A DNA stretch of 49,939 bases from Parachlorella kessleri (Eukaryota > Chlorophyta > Trebouxiophyceae > Chlorellales > Chlorellaceae), in contig BBXU01000910.1 in NCBI GenBank assembly GCA_001598975.1, forward strand, positions 1 through 49,939. Reading direction: 5' to 3'. The notes under the pieces are model-generated. The model worked only from the letters and a program-made list of their open reading frames with translations, searched no databases and was not told where the DNA came from. Within the stretch, counting starts at the first letter, position 1, and each line of letters begins with the position of its first letter. The position numbers were made by a program, and so were the translations under genes. Positions 1 through 11,488 of this stretch are shown here, piece after piece.

Positions 1-172
1 GGCCTAGAGCCAACCAAGCAGTGGTGCGTCCCTTATATGCGATAAATTGACTTGTACCGCAGCTGAAAGAGCGTTCCTGCTACGGGCCTGTGAGCTCTAC
101 TGGCAGGGTGGCCCTCAAGGGGCCACCCTTTTGCACAGCATGTGCCAGAGAAAGTGTGATGCATGCGTGCAG

Positions 173-320
173 GCCATACGCTGAGAAGTATGCAGAGGAC
201 CAGGACGCCTTCTTTGCAGACTATGTGGAGAGTCACCTCAAGCTGTCTGAGCTGGGGGTGAAGTGGGATGGCGAGCCTGTCACCCTGCAGCCCGAGACGG
301 TGTTTGCTGAGGCCAAGTAG
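173..320 (+). CDS. APX: L-ascorbate peroxidase, last exon (partial)
   Basis: This is the C-terminal exon of a class I haem peroxidase that reduces hydrogen peroxide with ascorbate. Only 48 codons lie in the window. The exon follows an acceptor (gtgcag, ending at 172), begins with the last base of a split codon, and ends at a TAG stop at 318-320. The residues [15 protein letters not shown] followed by LKLSELG match the conserved end of ascorbate peroxidases, where the family has a very similar block ending near SELGF. Here about 18 residues run past that point (through [12 protein letters not shown]), so the tail is longer than in the shortest plant cytosolic forms. Bases 1-172 are the preceding intron. 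Haem-binding and catalytic residues lie outside the window, so the compartment (chloroplast, cytosol or other) cannot be judged. Confidence 0.85.
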
Positions 321-1489
321 CAAGGCTTTTTTGAGGCGTTGAACGGCTACTATCAACCGCTTCCATACAGGCTGACCCCGCGCTCAGCTTTGTCCCTTTC
401 AGTCCTCGGTTGTGTTGTTGTTTGGTGGTGGCAGATTGTGGCCGAGTGCGTCCTGGGAGTAGTCGGCGCTGCCCTGGCTGGCTGGGCTATGTGCTAAGGA
501 AGGGGCGAGACTTAGCTGGGCTACAGCCAGCCATTAGTGTGGGAGGACAGCCAAGGCGATGGCTGCACAAATGTATTCACGATAATGATGACGTTGAGCT
601 GAACCCGTCTGCGTCCTGTACTTGATATATCTTCAATAGTTTATGCCTAAGCTGCTGAGATTTAGCTGCTTATTGCTGTTGATGTACCGGTATAAATCCC
701 TCCCACGCTCATATTGCTGCCGTATTCTGTTATGCTCATGCACCATTTTGCAGTTGGGCCACCTCCATATCTGTGTTGGGTTGCGGTTGTAGTTGGCTGC
801 GTTGGCTTGCCCCTTTGGAAAGCGTCAGATGTCGTGCAGTGAGTCTTCTCAGCTTTCCACTGATTGCAGATCGAACTGTCGCATGCAAACTCCTGCCGCT
901 TCGCCACATCACCTGCATCTACTGCGGGGCAACTTTTCTGCTCATTGGACTACACCCGCCCCCTCCCCTCGAGACACAGACACCCGGCTGCTTCTGCATT
1001 CTCTAGTCCGGCCAACTATGTTCAAGATGTGCTTCAGCTAAACTAGTTCATCCTCCAGCCAGACCGTGAAGGCCTGTCCAGCTAGCTCATGTCCAAGAGC
1101 TGGCATTCTTGCAGGAGGTCATGTCACAGTGCCAGTGCGAGCGCTTGGTCTAAGACTGGTCGAAATGTGTAACTCTCGCAGCATGCTAGAGCTGACCAGT
1201 TCCACGCCGGAAGGCCAAGGCCACCTTCTAGGTTTGTAGATGTGCAAGCAGTACTGGCAGGCAAACCAGCATACAGTTGACTGGCAGAGATGAGGAGCAC
1301 TAAATTTGAAGCTTGTTGCCTTAGACCCACCTGTGTGGCCCACTGGCTTATAGGTGTGCCCCTTGATCTGTAGGAACTTGGCGCCGGCGGGGCGCCCATG
1401 CTGACTAGGACCTGTTACCAAAACATCTCGCAAAAGGCTACGCAACGCTCAGTGTTTTCACTATCTTGATCAACGCTTCCGTAACTGTG
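321..1489. other. Ascorbate peroxidase 3' UTR, then upstream region of the next gene
   Basis: No reading frame here resembles a known protein. A TGTAA at 1168-1172 is the only such motif downstream of the peroxidase stop and would give a 3' UTR of about 860 bases. The remaining 300 bases or so would hold the promoter and 5' UTR of the next gene. Short frames on both strands lack family resemblance and consistent splice sites. Confidence 0.4.
1168..1172 (+). terminator. Candidate poly(A) signal of the ascorbate peroxidase gene
   Basis: TGTAA, the usual green-algal polyadenylation signal, on the coding strand and the first one after the peroxidase stop. A five-base motif is weak evidence by itself. 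Confidence 0.35.
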
Positions 1490-4400
1490 ATGGTCAACAC
1501 GAGAGACCCAAAAGGCAAGGTCCTGCTGCTGGGCGCTGCAGGTGGGCTTTGCCTTTCATTAGGTGGTTCGAATAGTGTTGGCAGCTTGGTGTGGGCTTTG
1601 CTGAGACGAAGACCCAGCCTTCAATGCATATTACGCAGCTTGCCGTGCATGCCTGACGCTTCAATACCGACATGTGCCATGATCATGGCTGTGTATAACA
1701 GAACTACAACAGAACTTCCAGGGCCCCTGCTACTGACACAAGAGACCCAGCCTTGTGCCCTGCAGGCCGTGACTTCCACAACTTCAACGTAGTTTTCAGG
1801 GGAGATGGCACGCAGGAGGTCTGCGGCTTCACCGCCGCACAGATACCCAAGATAGAGGGCCGCAAGTACCCAGCCAGCCTTGCAGGTGCCAGGCATGGGT
1901 AGCTGGTCTGCTTGAACATGTAAATAAGTGAAGCTGGAATGCAGTCTACCTTCTGTAGATGTCTCGGCTGCCTAACCTGCCCGACTGGAGGATGGGTAAC
2001 CTGGTGTGTGCACCTGCCCACTTGCTGCAGGTCCCCTTTACCCTGCCGGCCTCCCCATCTGGCCAGAGACCGAGCTGGAACAGATAATCAACGGACACCA
2101 TGTTGACAGGTCAGCCTGGCGCTTCTAGACAACAATGTCTGTTTCCCCCTGCCTGCCTGCTACCGACTGTCCGGGTGTTGTGGTCCAGGCGGTCCAGCGT
2201 TGGTCTTATCACTTGCCTGTAAAACCCAGACTGGCCTGCTAAGCACCCATCAAAACCTGCGCTGTGTTTTTTGAACTGGTGCTAGGACTTCTTTTCCCGA
2301 GTTCCTCACTTACCAAAGCTGGTCTGGGACCAACACATTGCCAGGTACAATGATGCATGCCCGGCCCACCCTCCACCCATGCCCTCCTGCTGTGCATGCT
2401 GTATGGTGCAGGTGCATCCTGTCCTACTCCGACCTCCACCACAACCGCGTCATGGAGCTGGCTGCCCGCTGCCTCGCCGCCGGGGCCCACTTTGAGCTCC
2501 TAGCTCCCGCCGCCACCATGCTGAGCAGCTGCAAGCCCGTCATCGCCATCGTGGCTGTGCGCACCGGCTGCGGCAAGAGCCAGGCCAGCCGCTACGTGAT
2601 ACAGAGGCTGAAGGAGTACGGCCTCAAGTGCGCGCTGGTCCGCCACCCCATGCCCTATGGTGCGTTGCTGTGCCCCCAAGCTGGACAGTGCAAAGCCAGG
2701 TTCAGTGCTGGCTGCCTCACACCAAGAGACTTGCTGCCCCCCTTGTTCCTGTCACCCTCTTGGCTTGCACCAGGGGAGCCTGAGGGCGGGTTAAGGTGTC
2801 CTTCCGTGCACCCTGCCACTGCCTCAAGTCCTAGCTGCTGGCCGCATGCCTGTTTTGTTAGTGTGTGCCCTGTTCCCTGATGCACAGCACGGTTGCCAGC
2901 CAGTCTCAGCCGTCCTCCTCCCCATACTGCCCCTCGGCAGGTGACCTGGCAAAGCAGGCTGTGCAGCGCTTTGAGCGCTACGAGGACCTGGAGGAGCAGA
3001 AGGTGACCATCGAGGAGCGTGAGGAGTACGAGCAGCACATCAAGATGGGCACAGTGGTGAGTGGCGGGGTGGTGTGACTGACTGGTGGGGAGGGTCTTAA
3101 GTATATGCGGTGGCGACGGGTGTGAGAAGAGACGGCAGGGTGGCATGCAGCATGTTATGTGCCCTTGCTTGGGCTTGGAGTAAGGCGGGTTGCAAGGTTT
3201 GTAGGCCAGAGACGCCAGCGGTGCGCCTGGGAACCTTTATCCAGCGCAACACTGAAGAGCCCGGCGGCCCTCACCCACTGCATCCTGCTCCATTGCCTCA
3301 ATGCACATAAGTGCTGTACCGCAAATGCCAGCACCCATCGCAGCATACGGTGCCCCCAATCCTTGTTGGCAGGTGTTTGCTGGTGTGGACTATGAGGCTA
3401 TCCTAAGGGCAGCGGAGAAGGAGGCGGATGTAGTCATCTGGGATGGCGGGAACAACGACACACCCTTCTACAAGCCAGGTAGGGGACCTGTGAAAGCCCT
3501 TAGGGGACTCCTCAGCAATAACATCATGGTTTTGGCAGCACGTTGTGAGACTGCGTCATGTGGCCGTTGGAAAGGGCTAGGCTAGCTGAGCATAGCATCT
3601 GCTCTGCCTGGGTATGCGCGGTGGCTGCCCTGGGCTTACTAGCACATGGCAGCAGTTTGGCCCATCCTGTTGCGTTGGTGGCTTCCTGCTCATAGAGTTA
3701 ATCTCGGCCGAGTGGTTGACATGTGGCCACTTGTAAGACGCACAGTCACATGTGCTGCCACAGATCTGTGGATCTGCGTGACTGACCCCCACCGTGCTGG
3801 GCACGAGAGCAGCTACTACCCCGGTGACGTCAACTTCCGCATGGCTGACGTCATCCTGATCAACAAGGCCAACACCGCGCCCAGGGGCAGCCTGGAGAAG
3901 CTCCAGGAGGCAGCAGGTGGGGCATACCAGGGCACCTGGCACATTGCCGGGCAGGAGAAAGCGTGGCTGAATGGCGGCATGAGGTTGACTGGGTGGTGGG
4001 TACGCTGGCAGACTGAAGTAGACACTTTTGGAGGGGAGAAGCCCTGGAGTGTTTGATGCAAAACTGTGGGTTTGCACCAAGTGACGCATTGGCGTCCTGG
4101 CTATAGCAAGCGCAGCAGCTCAGTTGGGCTCTTCTACTAAATGCTGCCCCAGGCAGGAGACTAGAGAACGCCCAATGCCAGGCATTGCCATGGTCCTCAG
4201 CTGGCGTAAGCGCTTGGCATGGCCTGTGTGTGCAGGTCGCATCAATTCCGGGGCCAGGGTCTATGTGACCGACTCCAATGTTGCGGTGGACGAGCCAGAG
4301 AAGATCCGCGGCAAGCGGGTTGTCTGTGTGGATGACGGCCCCACCCTCACACATGGTGAATGGGGAGCCTACACATCAGGCTGCTGCTGTCGCAGCTAAC

Positions 4401-5976
4401 ACTTCAGCAGACTACTGGAATCCAACATCTGGGAAGCCTTATGACTTCAAGAGGCCCCTCCTTAAGACACTTGCAGGCAGCCATTTTTTCCGCTGGCACA
4501 TGCCACTATCCCGGAAATATGCTGTGACGGTGGCGATGCCAAACACTAGCAAGCTGCTCTGCCTGTCCGCGGGCCATCCTTACCAGTCCCCTACTCTAGT
4601 CTCTGAAGCAGCCACGACTTGCTGGTGTGGGGTGGTGCAGGCGGCATGAGCTACGGGGCCGGGCGAGTGGCTGCTGAGAAGTATAAGGCCGCAGAGATAG
4701 TGGACCCACGCCCCTACCTGGTGGTGAGTCCAGCAGCACCTGCGCGGCTGCGGTGACTGCTATTGTTGCCATCGGCGACAGCTGAACTAGGAGGCTGGTT
4801 GACAGGAGGACAGCATGGGGAAAAGTAGCACCGGGGGGGACCCAACGCAATGCATGGGTGCAGCTACCAATAGGGTGGGGAGAATGCTAGGAGGTCTAGG
4901 CGAGGTGCCGCCCCGGCAGCTGTATGAATGTGTGGTGCTGCTCGTTGGTGTTCTTGCAGGGCAGCCTTCTGGACACCTACCACAAGTACAAGCACCTGGG
5001 CAAGCTAATACCTGCCATGGGCTATTGGCCAGAGCAGATCAGGTGTGGAAGGCCCCTAGGCCTCTCCCTGCAGCCCACAATTCTTCTTTTTCTTCGTCCC
5101 AGGCAATAGACATGCATGAGTACGAACATGCGCAGCTCAGCTAGCCATGCACAGAGCAAAGGTGCGGTTCGACGTGGTGCCCTCATGCATGCGACACGTG
5201 ACCATGTTTGAGGTGCACAGGAACTGGCCCCCTCGCAAGCTGCTAAACCCAAACCGACGGTACTGGCTGCATCCAACTGGTTGCAGTGACCTGGAGGCCA
5301 CCATAGAGGCGGTGCCCTGTGACACCGTCATCATTGCCACGCCCATGAACCTGCAGCGGGTGGTGCGCATCAGCAAGCCCACAGTGGTGGTGAGTCGGCG
5401 GTGGGTAGCCAGGGAGGCACCCCTGAAGCTGGCTGTCCTCGACACTGGCGCAGGCGTTGGGGCTGTGCACGCCCACACCTGTTTGCGGGGGCCCATGCCA
5501 AGTTAGCTTGCAGTGCCCGCCTTTGCTGGAGCCTGCAAGGCTTCAGCTGCCTTGTCTCGAACGGACGAGACCAGCGTGGTTTGGCAGGCGCAGCAGGTCT
5601 GGCTTCATGCACAGACCCATCCTATCTCCACAGCATGCGCTCTTCTGCGTGGCTGCACAACCCATGCGCTGCCAGCGTGCATATCATGCAGGTTTCTTAT
5701 GACGTAGAGGACAGAGAGCCACCCTTCCTGTCGGAAGAGGTGGACCGCTTTGCGGCGCAACACTTCCCAGGCGTCGCCAGGGCAGCCCCGCCCACAAACG
5801 GCAAGCACGCACCAGAGGCGGCCGCCCACCCCACTAATGGCAGCAAGCCCAGCCCTGCTGCCACCAACGGACTGAAGGCAGGCGGCAGCGACACCGCCAA
5901 CGGGGTCAAGGCAAGCGTTCCCCCCAGCAATGGCAAGCACACTGAGCCAGCTGGGGTTGCTGATGCTTGCAACTAG
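1490..5976 (+). CDS. Cyclic 2,3-diphosphoglycerate synthetase / GTPase family protein
   Basis: Twelve exons keep frame throughout and give 515 residues: 1490-1541, 1766-1885, 2031-2109, 2412-2659, 2941-3056, 3373-3478, 3764-3916, 4236-4355, 4641-4723, 4960-5042, 5287-5389, 5692-5976. The protein follows the bacterial/archaeal cDPGS family over its full length. It has an N-terminal GAAGRDFHNFNV block, a P-loop TGCGKS at residues 135-140, then RHPMPYGDLA, a TIEEREEYE block, VIWDGGNND, a DPHRAGHE block, GPTLTHGGM, VDPRPYLVGS and MGYWPEQI. The archaeal enzyme makes cyclic 2,3-diphosphoglycerate from 2,3-diphosphoglycerate with ATP; many bacterial members are called only GTPases. The product in an alga is therefore inferred, not shown. 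Residues from about 448 are a lineage-specific tail with five NG(x)K units. No clear transit peptide is seen: the family domain starts about ten residues after the chosen ATG. Intron-rich structure argues against bacterial contamination. Confidence 0.85.
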
Positions 5977-6438
5977 GCGCAGCCTGACAGATGGGTTTGG
6001 GCTGTCCACAGGTGCCCGCTTCCAACTATGAGGCTGCCTCACACCTCGCCTCTGGGGCTGTGGTCCCTACGGGCAACCAGGGTTACATCTGTATGCAATG
6101 CACCGAGAGATGTCCAACCCCTGTTGTTTTTGCAGCAAATGCACGAGCTTGAGCCTGCCAATCGTGAAACCATTTCTGTATCTTATGCCAATCTTACTCT
6201 GAGCATGCAATGATTTTATGGTGATTGCTGCCTTGCAACTCACGCAGTTTTGGTACACCACTTGTCATGCACTTGGCATGCTCTTGTTATACAGCATGGT
6301 CAGTCAATTGTACATCCCCCGTAGGTGGGTCTTGTCATCCCCAATTGCCTTTGCTACCGTTCAATTTTGCGTGCCGCTGTCCTGCAACAGGCATTTTTGA
6401 GGTCTGGGCACAAATCTTACTGTTGGGTTCTTACTGTT

Positions 6439-6443
6439 TGTAA
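6439..6443 (+). terminator. Candidate poly(A) signal, cDPGS-family gene
   Basis: TGTAA about 465 bases after the stop, and the first such motif on the plus strand after the gene. Confidence 0.4.
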
Positions 6444-6689
6444 GTTCATTGGCGGCCAGATTTTGTCTATTTCAGCTGAAACCTGCCTTGCAGTACCAGC
6501 AGCTTCGTACCTGGCAGGCTACTCAAACACAAGTCTGCTCGTTAAGGCTTCAGAATGTCGTATACTCCTCCTGCATGCCAGTCTCATGCAGGGAAGGACC
6601 ATAGGTGAGCATAATGATCGAGGTCATTGCTTCTTATAACTAGCGGTATGTGCTGCAGCTTCTGCGGTCGGTTTTGCACATATTAGAAT

Positions 6690-6694
6690 TTACA
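6690..6694 (-). terminator. Candidate poly(A) signal, RMND1-like gene
   Basis: TTACA on the plus strand (TGTAA on the transcript) about 390 bases past the minus-strand stop. Confidence 0.4.
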
Positions 6695-7082
6695 ACTTAG
6701 CAATGTCACTTGCTGGTTGTAAGGGTTGACGTGTACCAAAAGGCTGGGGAGCCACCGGCCGTAAGCAAGCAACACAGGGTCCCTAGCGCCCAATTCCAAT
6801 CAGGGAGGGCAATCACAAAGAGACAGCGGCCAAATATAGCCATGGCTAGAAGTACAAAAGAGAAACTGGTACAGCAGCAGGAACACGCAGCAAGCATATG
6901 TCTAGAACCAGCGACGCCCTCCTGGCGTCCATGAGCCCTCCTTGCAGTACCACCCACAGCTTCAAGCCGCACAGGGCTGCAGTAGCCTCGGCGCCTGGAA
7001 AGGGCTGTGTTGCATCTGCACGGCTGCTCTTGCACACCTAGGCTCGGCTCGGCACCATCATCTATGAGGACATGAGTCAAGG

Positions 7083-10000
7083 CTACTCATGTGCCACGCC
7101 CAGTAAAATGCCTGCCAGCTCCCCCAGCCCCACCACTATCTCAATCACGATCAGCCTGCAGGGCAAGCCAGCACCTCCCACGTCAGCAGGGAGGGAGGAT
7201 CTGTATGGCCTGGGGTCCCATGTGAGCAGCAGGCACACGAAGGAATTACAACCATGATACTCTCACCCACAGCAGGGAACTGCAGGTCCTTATGTACTGC
7301 CATGCACCGCAGTCGCGCTAGCTCAGCAAGTACAAGAAGGCAAATGCAAAAGTGCTGGTGTCTTTGCCCCCATGACTCACCAGATGACAACCCACTCCAG
7401 CCTGCACCAGGGGCACCAACACAGAAAGAGAGTGAGAATATTGAAGGCCCAGTTGAAAGGGTGGGTACGTAACCCCTAACAACCTCTAGCAGCCTAACCT
7501 AGAACAAGGAGGGCAGTGTCTTAAGGAGCATCTCGAGCCAGACTGCACTGCTCCTTTTGGGACCCCCCGCCATAGCTATGTCCCCACGGCCTGGCCATGA
7601 GCTTCTTCTGATCGAGGAAGCAGTCACAGTTGGCAGCTGGGCAGTGAGGACCATAAAAGGCAAAGCATTTGACTGGCCCAGAACCACCTGGTTGAAGGGC
7701 AGACACAGAAGCGTTGCCCCAGGGGCCACTTACCGCGCTGTATGGAAGTTGTTCTGGTGGTCCCGCAGCATGTCAAGCATCTCTTGCAGCACCTGGAAGC
7801 GGTTGTTGAGCACCTGCAGGGGGCAAGACCAGTGGCATGCCTTTGCGGACTGCAGCAATGGTTGGAGCATGGCATCATGCTTTGGAAGCGACGCACCTCC
7901 CAAGGGCGGGTATGCCTCATGAGAGCCACAAACACCTTGGCCTGGTGCTACAAAGCTGTGACCTAGGTTAAAGCAGCGGCTGACAAGCCAACAGCCAGCA
8001 GAAGGCAACGTCCCAGGGCGTCGACACCTAATGCCGACATGCTGTAAGACTCATAAGGCTAGCACCCAGCCCACTCACCTCCACTCGCTCGTCGTACTCC
8101 ACATACTCGCACACGCGCTGCAGCAGGGGGACCAGACCAGGGTCGTGTAAGCCTGTGGTAGAGAGCTACGCAGCAGGGAACCAAGCACCCCACCTACCCT
8201 TTCACACCAAGAGTTACAAAGCAGTGAACAGGTCAGGCTTTCCCTGATGTCCCCTAGGGTTACCTACTTCATTACACCTCCCACCTCACTTGTACACAAC
8301 TGCCCTGAACCTGAGCACCTTCTACAAAGGGTGCGCCACCAGCAGTGTGAAGGGCAGCCTAGCCAGCCAGCCAGCCCACCTTGTAGAGGCTCTGCATAGA
8401 ATCAGGGGCGCTCCAGAAGAACTCCGGGGTGTCTAGCACAGTGGAGAGCAGGTTGACGGCGCTCTTCTGGATGAAGACCCGCCCGATCAACTGCGCGATG
8501 TGCTTGCGGGACATCTTCACCTGCAGGCACCTCAAAAAAGGCGAGCCGCGTGAGACAGGCTTAAAGAAGAAGGCCGCCGCAGAAGTGGGCCACCCCCAAG
8601 CCTCCAACTCTCCTTCCAGCACTACAAACCAACGACACGGCGCCGTGCGACACAGCACGTGACGCCCAAAGTTGACTGCTCATGCTTTGTCAGGCTCGTA
8701 GAGTACCTTCATACACCTTAACGAGCTAATGCACCCTGTGGCATGAAACGACGTCCCAGCCCTTCTCGCACACACCGGCTCCTTCACATGCTGGGTAACT
8801 GTAAAAACCAAAGGGGGCCAAGTGTGCAGCCAGCTCCCTTGCGCCTACCCTGCCGGTTGTAGCCAGAATCTCCGGCAGATCTTTGGTTGACTCCACAATC
8901 TCCATCACCCGCTCCTCATACACGCTCAGCTTGGTCGACTGGGCCAAGGCATGCGAGATCGACAGCTTGATCAAGTGATCATTAGCCAGCCGGTAGTTGA
9001 CTGCAAAGAACAGAGACTACCTTCGGTTCTAGGAGAAAAGCCATCATCCACCGCGTCTGACCTTGCCCCCACAATGGGATTCTCAAGCCTTGGGAGAAGC
9101 AACATGGTGGCACGGAACGCAAGGGTGCCAACAATGTACCCTTGTCTCCCTCAGAGACCACACCCTCCCCTTCCAACAGCAGGCACAGCATGCCCGCCAA
9201 AAGAGCTCAGCACGGCACAGCATGGCAGGGCGCACTGGTGATGGTGTCGTTCTGGATGTGGGGCTTCTCGCTGACTGTGTAGTGGAAGGTGAACTCGTCC
9301 ACCTCAATCTCCCTCTGCACACTCAGGCGGCGGGAGCAATAGATGGTTACAAGGCATGCCAGGGGCTTGCACGGCTGGTGGACAGAACAGGACACCAGAC
9401 CAGCTATCCAGGCAACCCAGTGCGGGAGAGGCGCTCAGGGCTCTGAGTGGTTGGCTAGACACAAGGACGGCACATGGCGACAGGCTCGTTTGGACATCGA
9501 GTCGAACTCTAGTACCACGAAAAGCAGCACGATGCACGACTTACAGCTGGTGAGGCCAGGCAACAAAGAGAACCGCCAGCAAAGGCAGCTGATGGTATCA
9601 CCTGGGGTAGAGGGTCGATGAGGCATGGAGTCACTATGTTGCGGATCACATCCCGCTCCTGCTTCTCTATAAGACCCCAGAACGCAATCACGCCCTGCAG
9701 ACATAGCACAGCAGAGAGCTCGAGCTTTCCGCGCGCCTCTGTCTGGCCGTCGCATGCATCTCCCACCAAAACAGCGGTCTAATCATGCATGCTCACCACT
9801 CACATAACTTTCAACAGGCACGGTGCAAGCACCTTCTCTCGAGTGTAATGTCCCACCAGCCCTGCATGAGGAGCTCGATGTCCGGAACCTGTTAAGCTGC
9901 ATACTTAGCACCATCCCCACTCACATAGTCAAAGTAGAACACAGCAGTATCCACCCCTCCATCCTGCGGCAGGCATGTATCACACACAAGATTATTAGCA

Positions 10001-11488
10001 GTGACCTCGGCTTCCACGCTCGTCATCTCTCAATTGCTGCCGCCCCTGCTGGCTCTTCCACCTCCCATGGCCAAGGGATGGTTCCCAGCCGCGGCCCAGA
10101 GCGTCACAGTGCTTAAATAGCATGCTGCTGACATTCAGCACCAGCATCTTGCATACAGAACCTCCCTGCCTGGCCTGCCCACCGCCTGCACCCAGTACAC
10201 ACTGAGCTACCCCAGCACAGCACCGCTCTGCAAGGGCCTACTCAGCTGGGATGGCAGCCCAAGCCCCGCCCCTCACCTGCGCTGTCTCCACCTGCCCATA
10301 CAACACATCTGGGTATTGCTGTAGCAGGTAGCTGCCGCCGCGTTCTCGCAGCCTTAGTTCCAGGGCCTTGCGGTCTATGCTCTCCCCCACGCAGTAGAGG
10401 GTGATCCTGCCCCGCCGCCCCGCGGCCCCGTCAGCGGGCATGAGGTCCTGCCGAGGGAACGTAGCGCAGGTCGGACTTTTCAGCGCGCAGCATGAACCTT
10501 GCAGATCCGCCAGGTGATGCATTACACCGTGTGATCCGCAAGCAAGGTAGGGCTGATTCTCTTCGGTTGATGACAACAAATCGGTCAGGTGATATGACAG
10601 ACACCAAGTGGGCACCCAGCACCCAGCTTTGCAAGCTAACACTCACTCCGATCCAAGCTGTGGAGGGTGACAAAAGCACAAGCCAAATCTTGGTAGGCAC
10701 AAGTCCAGCTCACTGCCCAACACCACACGGAATACATTGACGTGCTTCCTTCAACGAAAGCTGCACTGTTCATTGCTCCTGGCGACCATTTGTACCTCGA
10801 AAATGGTGGGGACCTGCACGGCCTGGTCGCTGGCGGGGGTGCTGCCGTCCCCATGTAGTTCATCTGGCAAGGAGATGAAACGCTCCCTACTCCGCCCTTG
10901 CGTCCCAGGCTGCAACGAGGAAAGGCGGTGTTGGGTTTACTGTGGGAGTGAAGGTATTTAACCATACCTTTTGGGCGCTCAGTCCTTCTCATTGGAGGCA
11001 GGGCAGGAGGGCTGGGTAGGGCACCGCATGTGTCTGTTACAAAGACCCTAGCTTCAGGGCCTAAATGAATTCAAGCATACCCTCTGGGTCGCTTAGTACT
11101 CCTTTGAAAGGAGGCAGGGCAGTGTAGGCACCTGTCATGTGTCTTTCATGAGGCCCTAGCTTAGGGCGCTCACCTGCCCAGGAGCTATCGGTTTTGTAAT
11201 GGCTACTCTTGCAGGCCGTCGCTGGGAAGCCTGCTGTGGCTGGGCTTGTGGCTGCTGCGGCTGCTGCTGGGGGTCGGCAGGCTGTGTGGGCCCGCTCCCT
11301 CTCCTAGAAAGCCAGCTGTTTTGGTTGACCGGAGGAGATACAGATCGCGTCGGCAAGGCTTGATAGCCCAGTAACTGCTGCTTTTTCTTCATCCTGCGTG
11401 AGTTGGGGCTGACCCTGCCTGTTTGATCCCCGTTACAAACAACAGCCGAACATCCAGTGCAATTCGTTGCAAACCTGGAGGAGTGCAT
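7083..11488 (-). CDS. RMND1/RMD1-family (DUF155) membrane protein
   Basis: Twelve exons give 454 residues. In transcript order: 11488-11174, 10909-10796, 10447-10277, 9963-9925, 9694-9602, 9314-9236, 9000-8849, 8520-8380, 8165-8079, 7813-7734, 7401-7381, 7155-7083. Family hallmarks appear in order: an opening YCVGESIDRKAL block, VFYFDYGVIAFWGL, the VDEFTFHYT strand, a SHALAQSTKLSVYEERV block, DTPEFFWSAPDS and the C-terminal LEWVVIWLIVIEIVVG membrane helix (residues about 425-450). Relatives are mitochondrial or organellar inner-membrane proteins supporting organelle translation (human RMND1) or plant root meristem growth (RRG). The start is fixed by a TGA directly before the ATG. The N-terminal 105 residues are rich in R, Q and P and could include a targeting peptide. 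Uncertain points: the intron between 10796 and 10447 could hide another exon, and the acceptor at 8165 was chosen because the stronger-looking one at 8152 breaks frame. Confidence 0.85.
10977..11170. repeat. Imperfect tandem duplication in the first intron of the RMND1-like gene
   Basis: Two diverged copies of a segment of about 80-95 bp lie at roughly 10977-11070 and 11093-11170. Both carry, in order, an 'agt' plus 'ct-rich' start, 'ggaggcagggcag', 'catgtgtct' and 'ccctagctt'. The copies differ by substitutions and small gaps. They sit in the intron between exons 1 and 2. Confidence 0.5.

Larger units (their letters stand above)
5977..7082. other. Convergent 3' UTRs
   Basis: This is the space between the stops of two tail-to-tail genes. 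The plus-strand gene has TGTAA at 6439-6443. The minus-strand gene has the complementary TTACA at 6690-6694. The two 3' UTRs would then be about 480 and 410 bases long, leaving roughly 200 bases between them. No coding segment is recognised. Confidence 0.5.
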
